64,000 nucleotides of DNA from Brasilonema angustatum HA4187-MV1 (GTDB lineage: Bacteria; Cyanobacteriota; Cyanobacteriia; Cyanobacteriales; Nostocaceae), in NCBI GenBank assembly GCA_019359695.1, contig JAHHGV010000004.1:184072-248071 (forward strand), read 5' to 3'. The translations under genes were made by a program, and so were the position numbers. Positions 1 to 9,577 of the stretch are shown here, in pieces. Below the pieces are notes generated by a model. It was not told where the DNA came from. It did no database searches and worked only from the letters and a program-made list of their open reading frames with translations. Each line of letters opens with the position of its first letter. The first letter of the stretch is position 1.

Positions 1-347
1 ACTCGCGTTGGTGTAGTAGGGGGATGTTCGTACTTTATCAACTTGCCATTTTCATTTAATCGAGGTTGGTTGGGCTTAAAACACCCCCACTCCATCGCTT
101 GCCAATGATTTAGGGAGTCAAGTCCAGAACACCACCAACCACCTTCAGTGATGTGGGCATAACGCTGTAACCACCCGCTTTTGACCATGCCAGTATTTGT
201 ACGCGGAAGATGTTCAGAAATTAGCAGGTAATCATAAGTGGTTCTGCCTTTAAGAGACAGAAAATTGAGTTTCGCAAGGTTTAAATCTATACCGCTACCT
301 TGGACTAATTCCTCAAGGTGTTGGGACTCTAGATAGTACAAATGCAT
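1..347 (-). CDS. CyRepA1-like replication-associated protein, N-terminal fragment
   Basis: The gene runs off the left edge of the window; about 115 codons are visible, open from ATG at 347 to base 1. The translation begins MHLYYLESQHLEELVQGSGI and later has GGWWCSGLDSLNHWQAMEWG, then FKPNQPRL and YEHPPTTPTR. This pattern of a Gly-Trp-Trp segment, 'MEWG.FKP..PR' and 'KYEHPP..PTR' is what I recall from the N-terminus of the cyanobacterial plasmid replication protein family CyRepA1, whose members carry DUF3854/primase-like and helicase parts further on. Such genes occur on plasmids and integrated in chromosomes. Only the N-terminus can be judged here, so the gene may be intact or a remnant. The assignment is from memory of the family. 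Confidence 0.6.
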   Translation of the reverse strand, partial: MHLYYLESQHLEELVQGSGIDLNLAKLNFLSLKGRTTYDYLLISEHLPRTNTGMVKSGWLQRYAHITEGGWWCSGLDSLNHWQAMEWGCFKPNQPRLNENGKLIKYEHPPTTPTR

Positions 348-494
348 TAGTTACGGCGTTAGGAGAAAAGAGTGCATAACACCTTATCATGCATATGCAA
401 TTTTGAGATGAGGGAGTATGAAAGTACTGTGAGGCTTATTACACCATTTCAAATCATACACTGAAAATGATGGTTTAATGTAAACTGATAACTA

Positions 495-1763
495 CTATCT
501 TGAACTGCGAGAAGTCATGCGTTTATAGACAAGGGCAGACATCTTGGGGAAAATTTCTCCATCATCAGCGTATGCCGAATCTGGAGCGAAAACTGCCAAA
601 ATATAAGCAACTTTTTTATCTTCTGTAACAACCATTGCTGCTTCTGAGCGAGAAGCAGAAGTTGCGCCTGCCTTAGAATAGAATCGAACACGAGTGTCGG
701 TTAAAGATTCACCAAAAAAAGTGCGTACCGGATTGAAATCATAAGAATCTGGTGGTTGCCAAATTTTAGGATTTAAATCCCTTTTGAGCCATCCACACAT
801 TTTTCTGCTGGCTTGTAAAGAGACAGCGTGTTCAGCGTAACACATTTCATACAATAGTCTGGCTGCGTGTTTGCTCGTTATCTTATTCCAATTTCCAACT
901 GTGTTATTAAGCAGCTGGGATTCACTTCCCTCAGGCTCTTGAAGATTAAGATAGTCAATGGGAAATGTTTTTTGAATAATATTAAGATTTGTGTAACCTG
1001 CTTGTTGAAAAAATTGATTAAGTTGTTGGCGTTTGTTTTTCCACTGTTGAAATTTTTCCCTCTTTAATTCTGATTCCGAACGTGTTCCTGTGACTTGATC
1101 AATAATAAAGCTAGCAGCTTCATTATCAGACTCCTGAATCATTTTTGCCAAATAAGGAGCAAAATCTCTTTCATTTTGCCAAAAACCCCTCTCTATTTGG
1201 GCATATAAAACCACCATCCAAAACATCTTAACTACGCTGGCAGGATATCTTGGTATATCTTGTTGATATCCGGCTGTTTCACCAGTTTTTGCATTTATTA
1301 AGGTAACAGATAAAGCTTCTTTAGGCAGATTTTCCTCAGCAGCAAGCTCAACAATATTGTTAACAATTGCTTGCAACTGTTGAGATTCTTTAAATTTTGG
1401 AGATTTTTTGAGATTGTAGACGACTTCTGAATTTTGTTTGCCAGGTTGACGAGAGGGAATAGACAGTCCCAAGGCGATCGCCCAATCAGGAAGAGGTACA
1501 GCTGGAGTTACTGATTTAGAATTTTGTTTGCTGGATGATTTGGCAGCAATTTGGATAACAGGAAGTGGCGAAGTGGCTGTTGGTGCATGTAACGATTGTT
1601 GGGTAGATGGTTTTATAAATTGTTTTGATGGATATTTAGCTATCAAAACAGCTAGTAATACACCTAAAGTTATCACTCTTACTGTCACATGGTTTACTTT
1701 GACAGCAAAGTTTCGCTTAGGAAATCTATTCCGGAATTTTTGAGATTGACGCCTTTTCGGCAT
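495..1763 (-). CDS. Membrane-anchored class A beta-lactamase-like serine hydrolase
   Basis: The 422-residue protein has a basic N-terminus, one membrane segment (about residues 28-43) and a low-complexity linker, then a serine beta-lactamase/transpeptidase-like fold. The three class A motifs are visible: SVVK (S176 to K179), SDN (212-214) and SKAG (363-366, in place of KTG). The hydrolase domain should therefore sit on the periplasmic side. Cyanobacteria carry many such proteins, and most are thought to act on peptidoglycan or unknown substrates rather than antibiotics. KAG in place of KTG makes true beta-lactamase activity uncertain. It stands alone, with prs further upstream on the same strand but separated by a terminator. 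Confidence 0.8.
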   Translation of the reverse strand: MPKRRQSQKFRNRFPKRNFAVKVNHVTVRVITLGVLLAVLIAKYPSKQFIKPSTQQSLHAPTATSPLPVIQIAAKSSSKQNSKSVTPAVPLPDWAIALGLSIPSRQPGKQNSEVVYNLKKSPKFKESQQLQAIVNNIVELAAEENLPKEALSVTLINAKTGETAGYQQDIPRYPASVVKMFWMVVLYAQIERGFWQNERDFAPYLAKMIQESDNEAASFIIDQVTGTRSESELKREKFQQWKNKRQQLNQFFQQAGYTNLNIIQKTFPIDYLNLQEPEGSESQLLNNTVGNWNKITSKHAARLLYEMCYAEHAVSLQASRKMCGWLKRDLNPKIWQPPDSYDFNPVRTFFGESLTDTRVRFYSKAGATSASRSEAAMVVTEDKKVAYILAVFAPDSAYADDGEIFPKMSALVYKRMTSRSSR

Positions 1764-1993
1764 TATGTCTGAGTTATATTTTGTTTTTAGAAGGAAAAAA
1801 CAGTGAATCTGCTAAATTTTAGCAGAAGGATGTAATTTCTCACAAATACAACATGAATAGACTTAAAAGCAAGATGCATAGAGTCTCACTAGTATCCTTC
1901 TACCTTGCCTACCATTTCAAGTTCTACTCCGGTTTTCAATCGGGTAGAACACAGGTTGCTTCTTTGCCCTAAAAGCTCTGAGAATTAGCGGTG

Positions 1994-2102
1994 ATATAGC
2001 GCTTCTCGTTTGAATCAAGTACAGATTTATCTGCGTCCATCCGCCTGCATCTGCGGTTTTTTAATTCTTTAATGTATTGCACTCAAATGCAAACCGCTAT
2101 AT
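1994..2102. repeat. MITE-like inverted-repeat element
   Basis: The ends are ATATAGCG (1994-2001) and CGCTATAT (2095-2102). The inverted similarity continues inward imperfectly for about 30 bp (TTTGA, TACA). Inside is a stretch of the type 'CTGCGTCCATCCGCCTGCAT', common in cyanobacterial intergenic repeats. There is no coding capacity, so it would depend on a transposase elsewhere. Confidence 0.55.
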
Positions 2103-2149
2103 TAAATTGCTTGTGTATTGGCGATATCATTTTTTGGAGAAAAATAAAG

Positions 2150-2186
2150 AATAAAGGATGAAGCTTTAAAAACTTCATCCTTTATT
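2150..2186 (-). terminator. Rho-independent terminator of prs
   Basis: A perfect 14-bp stem (AATAAAGGATGAAG with CTTCATCCTTTATT, loop of 9) lies about 50 bp past the prs stop. On the minus strand it is followed by a T-rich run. Confidence 0.75.
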
Positions 2187-2235
2187 CTCCTGAGTTGATG
2201 CACAACTGTAATCAAAGATAACTGTTTTGTTTGTG

Positions 2236-3276
2236 CTAACGGAACATGCTACTTACAGAACTATCTTCGTGAATCCGCCAGATAGTTTCCCCAAGTAAGT
2301 TAGCGACTGACAGCACAACTAATTGTGGAAAGCGTTCGCGCAGCGACTTCCCTGAAGCATGGGTTTCTGGGATTGGAATCGTATTTGTAACAATCACTTC
2401 CTCAAATAACCCACTTGAGAGCCGCTCAATTGCTGTTGGTGAAAACACTGCGTGAGTGGCACAAGCATAAACCTGACGCGCCCCTTCTTCACGCAAAAGT
2501 TTTGCCCCTGCAGCAATAGTACCAGCAGTGTCTATCATGTCATCCACAAGCACTGCCGTTTTGCCTTTAACATCACCGATGACATTTAAGACTTCGGCAA
2601 CGTTGTGAGCCTGACGACGTTTATCTATAATCGCTAGCGGTGCATCGTTGAGCTTTTTCGCAAATGCCCTGGCTCGCGCTACACCACCAACATCTGGGGA
2701 AACTACCACTAAGTCAGGTAGTTGTTTGCTTGCTAGATAATCGAGTAAAACTGGAGAACCATAGACGTGATCTAGCGGTATATCGAAATAGCCTTGAATC
2801 TGAGCTGAGTGCAAATCCATTGCAAGAATACGGTCGGCACCGGCTTGTGTAATGAGATTTGCCACCAATTTGGCAGTGATTGACTCTCTTCCTGCAGTTT
2901 TGCGGTCAGCGCGGGCATAACCATAATAGGGAATGACTGCAGTGACTTGCCGTGCAGAAGCACGCCGGCAGGCATCGATTATAATCAGCAATTCCATCAA
3001 ATTGTCATTCACAGGATTACAACCGGGCTGGATGAGATAAACATCACAACCCCGGATTGATTCTTGGATTTGAATGTATAGTTCCCCATCCGCAAATCGT
3101 TTGCGAATCATTGGTCCCAAATCCATGCCCAGGTAACGAGCAACTTCTTGGGACAGGGGTACATTGGCAGAGCCAGATAACAGCCGCAGGCGAGTATTTT
3201 CAGCTAGTCCTGTTGTCGTCGGCTGCACTTTTAGTGTTGCAGAACTGAGCACAGCAGATCCTCGATGTGCATTCAT
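2236..3276 (-). CDS. prs: Ribose-phosphate pyrophosphokinase (PRPP synthetase)
   Basis: It makes phosphoribosyl pyrophosphate from ribose 5-phosphate and ATP for nucleotide, histidine, tryptophan and NAD synthesis in the cytosol. The 346-residue protein matches the class I family throughout: FADGELYIQIQESIRG, the flexible-loop RADRKTAGRESITAK, the metal-site DLHSAQIQGYFDIP, and the PRPP-binding loop VLVDDMIDTAGTI. The N-terminus is about 25 residues longer than in E. coli, which is usual in cyanobacteria; an internal start is possible. It is monocistronic with its own terminator. Confidence 0.97.
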   Translation of the reverse strand: MNAHRGSAVLSSATLKVQPTTTGLAENTRLRLLSGSANVPLSQEVARYLGMDLGPMIRKRFADGELYIQIQESIRGCDVYLIQPGCNPVNDNLMELLIIIDACRRASARQVTAVIPYYGYARADRKTAGRESITAKLVANLITQAGADRILAMDLHSAQIQGYFDIPLDHVYGSPVLLDYLASKQLPDLVVVSPDVGGVARARAFAKKLNDAPLAIIDKRRQAHNVAEVLNVIGDVKGKTAVLVDDMIDTAGTIAAGAKLLREEGARQVYACATHAVFSPTAIERLSSGLFEEVIVTNTIPIPETHASGKSLRERFPQLVVLSVANLLGETIWRIHEDSSVSSMFR

Positions 3277-3998
3277 GGCAATCTTATCACCAGAGATTAG
3301 ACAGCTTTAACCGAAAATAGTTATAAAAAATATACATAAGCTTTTGGTGTGAGTTTTGTTGAAGCTTTTATCAAAACTTTAAACAAACCTCTATTAAACT
3401 ACATTTTGTACATTCTCTAGCTCTTGCATAGAGAGACAATTGATAGCTTAACTGAATATTCTGCTTAGAAACCATATCTATCATTTAGATTTTTTGGCAT
3501 GAATTGAAAAAATCAACTCAATTGGATGTATGTTTGGTAGACTTTGCCCTTTAACTACCTTATCAGTTGCTTTGCACAAGCATCAACACTTGGACTGTTG
3601 AATCTGAGGAAAGATAAGCATAAATACTTAACGAAGATTCAAATCAGAGAACATGAATACTTAATGATACTAGTTTTGATTGGAAAGCGCGGAAATTGTT
3701 AGGCTTTTTTTAGTTTGTCCTCAAACAGTATCATTGCGGGGCTTGTGCCTTCCAATTTCCGTCATACTTGACCTGATAACTTTAGAGCACACACGTAAGT
3801 TTAAAGAGTTGGGAAATCTGATAGAAGTTAAAACGGACATACTACCTACAGCAGATGCATGTGATAGGCAATATGCGTAGCATCAAGCGTTCGGCTTATT
3901 GCCTCCTGAAAGAAAGTTCAACCGACTGTCTCCGTCTGGAAACTATCCGTATCATAGTGAAGTCCTCCTCTGTTGCTATAACACTCAATTGATCAACA
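3277..3998. other. Intergenic region, no gene recognised
   Basis: This 720-bp AT-rich spacer separates the divergent prs and Ser/Thr kinase genes and should contain both promoters. Short open frames inside it show no recognisable protein. Around 3888-3906 there is a short sequence (CAAGCGTTCGGCTTATTGCC) resembling the 'GCGTCAAGCCTCCGGCTTATCGCC' repeat family seen elsewhere in the window. Confidence 0.5.
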
Positions 3999-5789
3999 AT
4001 GCAAGCACCGATTACAACTGACACTATATTGCAAAACCGTTACCGGATCACTCAAGTTTTGGGTCAGGGTGGATTTGGTAGAACCTATCTGGCACAAGAC
4101 CAGAGGCGCTTTGACGAACTTTGTGCAATTAAGGAATTAATTCCAATAGTCACGGAAGGTTATGCTTGGGAAAAAGCAAAAGAGCTTTTTGAGCGAGAGG
4201 CAGCAACTTTATATCAAATACAACACCCCCAGGTGCCTCAATTCCGCGAGAGATTTGAACAAGATCAGCGCTTGTTTTTGGTGCAAGACTACGTTGCCGG
4301 AAAAACGTATCAGACTTTGTTGGATCAGCGTCAAGCCACAGGGAGTGCATTTACAGAACAAGAAGTATTACAACTTATACGCTCTTTGTTACCAGTCTTA
4401 GAATATATTCATAATCAAGGAATTATTCATCGAGATATTTCACCGGATAATATTATTCTGCGAGAAAGCGATCGCCTACCAGTTTTAATCGACTTTGGAG
4501 TTGTAAAAGAACTGGTAACGAAATTGAACTCTCCAGATAACACAACGCCAGCAACCACTGTTGGAAAACATGGTTATGCCCCAACTGAGCAAATGCAAAC
4601 AGGTCGAACATATCCCAGCAGTGACTTGTATGCACTAGCTGTTACAGCAATTGTATTGTTGACAGGCAAAGAACCCCAAAATTTATTTGATGAACATCAA
4701 CTAACTTGGAATTGGCAACATTTGGTCACACTCAATCCACACTTTGCCTCTGTGTTGAATCGAATGTTAAGTCAAAAACTGGGCGATCGCTACTTAAAAG
4801 CTCCTGATGTACTACAAGCATTACAAACTCCACAACAACCAAATGTTTTCACTTCAAATGTGTCTAAGGTACAAACAGTAGCCGTTGGTCGCCGCCCTGA
4901 ACAAGCACAACCATCTGCCCCCAATACATCTAAGCCAGCCATTCCAACACAGGGTAGCCCTTCACTGTTAGATAATCCCTTGGCAGTTTTTGGAATTACC
5001 GTTGCTGTAATTGTTGTAACAGGATTTGGTTCATGGACGGTGGTCAGATCCATTCGTACTAGCTCACAAGCTACATCAGAAAAAACAAATCCACAAACTT
5101 TCCCTTCACCTGTAATTCCCAATGGAACGACCTTAACACAAACAGCTGGCAATGAGCCTGTGGTGAATAACAAAACCCTAAATTTTGGTAGATCTAACAC
5201 TGCTAATGCTGACGGTATAATAAAAGCCAATGAAATAGATCAGTACATATTTATTGGTACAAAAGGGCAGCAGTTAACCGTATTGCTGACTCAACAGGGT
5301 AGTGTTTTGCTATCAGTTTTAGATGCAAATCAAGAACCAATTGACAATGCTGCTAAAGACTTTTCATTTTACCAAGGAACATTGCCTTTTGCTGGGAAAT
5401 ATACGGTTCAAGTACGTCCCGTGCCAGGACAACCCCAAAGCAATTATAGTTTTAGCCTCGGATTAGAAAATCCAGTTAGACGCAGATCTAACTCTACAGC
5501 TACACCCACTCCTACTCCCACTCCCACAGCCACACCTATTCCCACTCCCACAACCACACCTACTCCTACTCCCACCCCCACGCCCATTCCCGTTCCCACT
5601 CGCACCCCCACTCCCGTTCCCACTCGCACTCCTACTCCCGTTCCCACTCGCACTCCTACTCCCATTCCCACTAGCACTCCTACTCCCGAACAGCCGTCTA
5701 CAGCCGCTCCAGAACCACAAGATACCCCGCCTGCTAGTGAACCACCCAACTCTGTTCCAAACGAAACAGCTTTCCCGTCAAGGTTGTAG
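3999..5789 (+). CDS. Membrane Ser/Thr protein kinase with external PPC-like domain and Pro-Thr stalk
   Basis: The N-terminal kinase domain (about residues 15-270) has the glycine loop [12 protein letters not shown], catalytic lysine in [14 protein letters not shown] and DFG (in [10 protein letters not shown]), as in PknA/PknB-type kinases of cyanobacteria. A single membrane helix follows at about 327-349. Outside the membrane lies a beta-rich domain (about 405-490) resembling bacterial pre-peptidase C-terminal (PPC) domains, then a long stalk of Pro-Thr dipeptides to residue about 565. The layout suggests a receptor kinase that senses something at the cell surface. It is single and faces away from prs. 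The ligand is unknown. Confidence 0.88.
   Translation: MQAPITTDTILQNRYRITQVLGQGGFGRTYLAQDQRRFDELCAIKELIPIVTEGYAWEKAKELFEREAATLYQIQHPQVPQFRERFEQDQRLFLVQDYVAGKTYQTLLDQRQATGSAFTEQEVLQLIRSLLPVLEYIHNQGIIHRDISPDNIILRESDRLPVLIDFGVVKELVTKLNSPDNTTPATTVGKHGYAPTEQMQTGRTYPSSDLYALAVTAIVLLTGKEPQNLFDEHQLTWNWQHLVTLNPHFASVLNRMLSQKLGDRYLKAPDVLQALQTPQQPNVFTSNVSKVQTVAVGRRPEQAQPSAPNTSKPAIPTQGSPSLLDNPLAVFGITVAVIVVTGFGSWTVVRSIRTSSQATSEKTNPQTFPSPVIPNGTTLTQTAGNEPVVNNKTLNFGRSNTANADGIIKANEIDQYIFIGTKGQQLTVLLTQQGSVLLSVLDANQEPIDNAAKDFSFYQGTLPFAGKYTVQVRPVPGQPQSNYSFSLGLENPVRRRSNSTATPTPTPTPTATPIPTPTTTPTPTPTPTPIPVPTRTPTPVPTRTPTPVPTRTPTPIPTSTPTPEQPSTAAPEPQDTPPASEPPNSVPNETAFPSRL
5498..5690 (+). repeat. Pro-Thr coding repeat in kinase stalk
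   Basis: Hexanucleotide-like repeats (CCCACTCCTACT and variants, with a CCCGTTCCCACTCGCACT subunit repeated about four times) encode PTPTPT and VPTRTPTP. Slippage-prone; length variation between strains is likely. Confidence 0.85.
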
Positions 5790-5905
5790 AATTCCATGCA
5801 GAATCTGCATGAAAACTATGCAAAATATTTATAGAATGGAATTGTCAGTAATTTATGATAGTAACTGTGAGACATTAGTTGTTGGCTACTCATAACTAAT
5901 AACTA

Positions 5906-6601
5906 ATGACTGACAAGCTATTAAACACACTATTGATTACAGGAACAGATACAGAGGTTGGCAAAACTGTTTTAACGACAGCATTGGCAGCCTATTGGCA
6001 AAAATATCACTCCTCCCGGAGTATGGGAATTATGAAACTCATGCAATCGGGAGAAGGTGATTGCGAGTGGTATCAAAAAATATTTTCCTTAAATCAATCT
6101 CCCGAAGAACTGACACCTTTATATTTTCAAACACCCGTTGCTCCTCCCATTGCTGCGGCAAGGGAAAATAAAACTATAGATTTAGCAAAAGTGTGGCAAA
6201 GTTTTATAGCTTTACGTGAGCGGCGTGATTTTCTATTTTTAGAAGCTTTAGGAGGATTAGGTTCGCCAGTAACTGAAGAATTGACGGTTGCTGACTTGGC
6301 AGGAGAATGGCGCTTACCAACAGTGTTGGTGGTTCCAGTCAAATTGGGTGCAATAGGTCAAGCAGTCGCTAATGTAGCATTAGCACGACAATCACGAATC
6401 AATTTAAAAGGTATTGTTCTAAATTGTGTTCAACCTCGAACAAATACAGAAATTGCTGATTGGACACCAATAGAATTGATCAAATCACTGACTCACATTC
6501 CAATTTATGGCTGCTTACCTTATCTAGATAACTTAACTGATTTATCTAAAATGGCACAAGTAGCATCAGATTTAGATTTAGAACGATTGCTATATATCTA
6601 A
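5906..6601 (+). CDS. bioD: ATP-dependent dethiobiotin synthetase
   Basis: It closes the ureido ring of dethiobiotin from diaminopelargonate, CO2 and ATP, the penultimate step of biotin synthesis. The 231-residue protein has the P-loop TGTDTEVGKT (about 12-21), the substrate lysine and serine in MKLMQSGEGD, and the glycine-rich EALGGLGSPVTEE. The length fits the family. No other biotin gene is beside it; dispersed bio genes are normal in cyanobacteria. Confidence 0.93.
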   Translation: MTDKLLNTLLITGTDTEVGKTVLTTALAAYWQKYHSSRSMGIMKLMQSGEGDCEWYQKIFSLNQSPEELTPLYFQTPVAPPIAAARENKTIDLAKVWQSFIALRERRDFLFLEALGGLGSPVTEELTVADLAGEWRLPTVLVVPVKLGAIGQAVANVALARQSRINLKGIVLNCVQPRTNTEIADWTPIELIKSLTHIPIYGCLPYLDNLTDLSKMAQVASDLDLERLLYI

Positions 6602-6698
6602 AAAAGTGTGAAGAGTGAGGCAAGAAATACCTTTTGCAAAAGTTTAAAGCGTAAAAATAAAAATACATAACTGTCATTTTAATTTAAAAATGTGAAAC

Positions 6699-7916
6699 AT
6701 GGTTTCTACATTCCCAAACTCCTCTTGTGTTGATTTATCTCGTGTTCGGCTCCCCATCCGCTCACTGCAACCGCAACTCGTGGAATGGCGGCGACAGTTG
6801 CATCAAAAGCCAGAACTGGGTTTCCAAGAAAAATTAACCTCCCAGTTTGTCTCGCAGAAGTTGCAGGAATGGGGGATTGAGCATCAAACTGGCATTGCTC
6901 AGACTGGGATTGTAGCAACGATTCGGGGTAACAATCTCAGCACTGAAAAAGTGTTGGCAATTCGCGCGGATATGGACGCTTTGCCCATTCAAGAACTTAA
7001 CGAAGTACCCTACCGCTCACAACATGATGGGGTGATGCATGCTTGTGGACATGACGGACATACAGCAATTGCCCTAGGAACAGCATACTATCTTCACCAG
7101 AATCGAGATACTTTTGCTGGTACTGTCAAAATTCTCTTCCAGCCAGCAGAAGAAGGACCAGGAGGCGCAAAGCCGATGATAGAAGCTGGGGTATTGAAAA
7201 ACCCTGATGTTGACGCAATTATCGGTTTGCACCTTTGGAATAATTTGCCTTTGGGGACACTAGGTGTCCGCGCTGGTGCATTAATGGCAGCTGTAGAAAC
7301 ATTCAAATGCACAATTATGGGCAAAGGTGGACACGGTGCCATGCCCCATCAAACTGTTGATTCAGTGGTGATTGCTGCCCAAATCGTCAATGCTCTACAA
7401 ACAATTGTTGCTCGTAACGTCAACCCTATTGACTCGGCAGTGGTGACAGTGGGCGAACTTCATGCTGGAACCAAGAATAATGTCATTGCTGATACAGCCA
7501 GGATGAGTGGTACTGTAAGGTATTTTAACCCAGCATATGAAGGCTTTTTCAAGCAGCGCATTGAGCAAATTATTGCGGGAATTTGCCAGAGTCATGGTGC
7601 TACTTATGACTTTAATTGTTGGTCGCTTTACCCACCAGTGATCAATGATGTTACCATAGCGGATTTGGTACGCTCAGTCGCCGAAGAAGTGGTAGAAACG
7701 CCTCTAGGTGTTGTTCCTGAATGCCAAACAATGGGTGGCGAGGATATGTCTTACTTCTTGCAAGAGATACCAGGTTGCTATTTCTTTTTGGGTTCGGCGA
7801 ACCCTAACAAAGGATTGGCATATCCCCACCATCATCCCCGTTTCGATTTTGACGAAACCATTTTAGCGATGGGTGTGGAGATGTTCGTTCGCTGCGTGGA
7901 AAAATTCTGTAATTGA
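6699..7916 (+). CDS. M20 family amidohydrolase (N-acyl-amino acid / IAA-amino acid hydrolase type)
   Basis: The 405-residue protein is a cytosolic dinuclear metallopeptidase-like amidohydrolase. Visible metal-site segments are ADMDALPIQE, HACGHDGHT, QPAEEGPGGAKPM and MGGEDMSYFL, and the HHHPRFDFDE tail is typical of the M20D group. The family hydrolyses N-acyl amino acids such as hippurate or auxin conjugates; the substrate here is not determined. It follows bioD by 97 bp and may be cotranscribed. Confidence 0.9.
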   Translation: MVSTFPNSSCVDLSRVRLPIRSLQPQLVEWRRQLHQKPELGFQEKLTSQFVSQKLQEWGIEHQTGIAQTGIVATIRGNNLSTEKVLAIRADMDALPIQELNEVPYRSQHDGVMHACGHDGHTAIALGTAYYLHQNRDTFAGTVKILFQPAEEGPGGAKPMIEAGVLKNPDVDAIIGLHLWNNLPLGTLGVRAGALMAAVETFKCTIMGKGGHGAMPHQTVDSVVIAAQIVNALQTIVARNVNPIDSAVVTVGELHAGTKNNVIADTARMSGTVRYFNPAYEGFFKQRIEQIIAGICQSHGATYDFNCWSLYPPVINDVTIADLVRSVAEEVVETPLGVVPECQTMGGEDMSYFLQEIPGCYFFLGSANPNKGLAYPHHHPRFDFDETILAMGVEMFVRCVEKFCN

Positions 7917-8044
7917 TAAAAGTAGATGGGTATTAATAAATATTAGGTACGAGAGTTCATTGCTTGTAGTTAATCACTCACTTAACAAGTCGCAATTAGT
8001 AACCTCTGCCAGTTTCTTTTATGTTTTACCCATCTACTTAATCA

Positions 8045-8845
8045 ATGAATTCCCCAACGTTAGATCCATCTGTTGCTTCGGCAATAGCAGAATTTGAAAA
8101 ATCCAACGCCCCCAGTGTTTGGTCAAATTTAGATAAAAACCAAGTGCTGGCGGAAATGAAAATGCGCCTTTTGGACGCCTTTCAAGTCAACCAAGGTCAA
8201 CAACCGTTTTGCGGTCCTGCATCGATTTTATTTGAACTCGTTCGTAAACAACCGCTGCGCTACGTGCAAATTTGCCGTAGTTTATTTGAAACTGGTGGTT
8301 TTCAAGGACGAACCAAACGCATTGAAGCATCAAATAGGTTGCGTCAAAGTCGAGGCAGACTACGAATGGGGCAAGCTGATTGGATGGTTCTAGCAACGTG
8401 GCGAGAATCAGAAAATTTGGTTTTCCCTGTTGAACCAGATGCACCGGAGATTGTCCGCAATATAGCTGGGATGACCAAATCCTGGGAGATGAAAGGATGG
8501 ACGCGGGAAGTTTTAGGCTACCGGAATGTTAAATACACCCACACTTATCTTTTTGGTGAAGTCAATGCTTTGAATGAGGCAGCAAGAGTTATCTCTGGTG
8601 GTGGTGTTGCCTTTGGTTTGATTACCGCACAGGGTTTGCTGGGTGACAATCCGCCACCGCTACCTTACCCCACTCACTGGATCACGGTGTTGGGTAATAT
8701 CTCAATTCGACAGGGACTGTTGTGGAAACACGACAGCGGTCGCATTAGTATGGATGTTTACACTTGGGGAAGCAAAAGGCATATAGATAAAGATGAGGAT
8801 CCTTTTGAAGCTTATTTTTGGGGTATTGTCATGGGTTCGATGTAA
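8045..8845 (+). CDS. Uncharacterised protein with cysteine-peptidase-like Cys and His motifs
   Basis: I do not recognise a named family. The 266-residue protein has PFCGPASILFEL near residue 57, which looks like the nucleophile helix of C39/papain-like peptidases, and PTHWITVLG near 218, which looks like the catalytic histidine strand, followed by KHDSGRISMDVYTWG with possible third residues. There is no signal peptide. It lies 128 bp after the M20 gene on the same strand and ends 18 bp from the convergent next gene. Peptidase activity is an inference from local motifs only. Confidence 0.6.
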   Translation: MNSPTLDPSVASAIAEFEKSNAPSVWSNLDKNQVLAEMKMRLLDAFQVNQGQQPFCGPASILFELVRKQPLRYVQICRSLFETGGFQGRTKRIEASNRLRQSRGRLRMGQADWMVLATWRESENLVFPVEPDAPEIVRNIAGMTKSWEMKGWTREVLGYRNVKYTHTYLFGEVNALNEAARVISGGGVAFGLITAQGLLGDNPPPLPYPTHWITVLGNISIRQGLLWKHDSGRISMDVYTWGSKRHIDKDEDPFEAYFWGIVMGSM

Positions 8846-8863
8846 CATTATCAATTTCAGAAT

Positions 8864-9307
8864 TCACTTGTTCCACTCATTAACAAGCAAATCAAAATGT
8901 TTTACCTGAGGTTCAAGTTCGAGAAGGAATTCTTTGTCTCTGGGTAAGTGATGAGTTTTCTCAATATCCTCACCAGCAAACTTCTTAATTGCCTCTCGTG
9001 ATATCCAGTAGGAAAGCACATAAAATTCTGCTACCTTATCATTTGTGCGTCGAAATACTTGAACACCTTTATTACCATCAATGAGGCGTATTTTCTTGAT
9101 CCCAGCTTCATAAAGGTATTCTGCGTATTCAGAAGATTTTGCAGCTGGTGTTCTACTGTGCCACATACGAGCGACAATTGTCTGTTGTGGAGAAGTCGTT
9201 ATGTTAGCAGAAGGAGCTTTCTGTGCAGAACTAACAAGTGGTATTAGTATCAAAAACAGTAAGGTGCTTATGATAACAAAGACTTTAAACCGCTTTTTTT
9301 GAAACAT
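8864..9307 (-). CDS. Exported protein with antibiotic-biosynthesis-monooxygenase-like (ABM) domain
   Basis: I place the start at ATG 9307, because AAAGGAG lies just upstream and the following residues form a clean signal peptide (MFQKKRF, hydrophobic run, cleavage near SSAQKA). A longer frame to 9373 lacks this context. The mature 115 residues (IVARMWHSRTPAAKSSEYAE, then VQVFRRTNDKVAEFYVLSYW) resemble dimeric alpha/beta-barrel ABM/heme-degrading-like proteins. Substrate and partner are unknown. It is convergent with the preceding gene. Confidence 0.65.
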   Translation of the reverse strand: MFQKKRFKVFVIISTLLFLILIPLVSSAQKAPSANITTSPQQTIVARMWHSRTPAAKSSEYAEYLYEAGIKKIRLIDGNKGVQVFRRTNDKVAEFYVLSYWISREAIKKFAGEDIEKTHHLPRDKEFLLELEPQVKHFDLLVNEWNK

Positions 9308-9420
9308 AGTAGTTGCTCCTTTTTCTGGGTACAACGGAAGTAATAAGTCGCACACCAGAACATGATAAGGCAAGTAGAAACTAAAATTTTATGTAGAAAC
9401 AGCTATTTAACGCACTCAAT

Positions 9421-9535
9421 TATGCTCGACGCGGTTTGCAAAAATCCATTCGTCAAAGCGCTCGACGGGGCGTAGCTCTCCTTTGAACGAGCGTTAGCGC
9501 AGCGGGGCGTAGCCCTCCTTTGAATTCAAAAAAGG
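9421..9535. repeat. Cyanobacterial palindromic repeats (GCGTAGC type)
   Basis: The spacer downstream of the MFS gene carries two copies of a GGGGCGTAGCYCTCCTTTGAA segment together with GAGCGTTAGCGCAGCG. These belong to the same GC-rich repeat vocabulary found at 14494, 18765, 43273 and 54103. Confidence 0.6.
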
Positions 9536-9577
9536 TCAAGCGTTTTATATTTAATTAGGTTGACCTACTTAACATGT

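Larger units (their letters stand above)
1764..2235. other. Intergenic region with inverted-repeat element and terminator
   Basis: No gene is evident between the serine hydrolase and prs. The region holds a 109-bp inverted-repeat element (1994-2102) and the prs terminator hairpin (2150-2186), each listed separately. Confidence 0.6.

Noticed and set aside
3680..3880. 66-codon frame in the prs/kinase spacer
   Set aside because: No ribosome-binding site and no recognisable product; likely chance.
4790..5230. 146-codon minus-strand frame inside the kinase gene
   Set aside because: Antisense to a well-supported coding region; no recognisable protein.
5444..5797. Open antisense frames encoding Gly-Val or Gly-Ser repeats
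   Set aside because: They are the reverse reading of the Pro-Thr repeat in the Ser/Thr kinase gene; no start signals.
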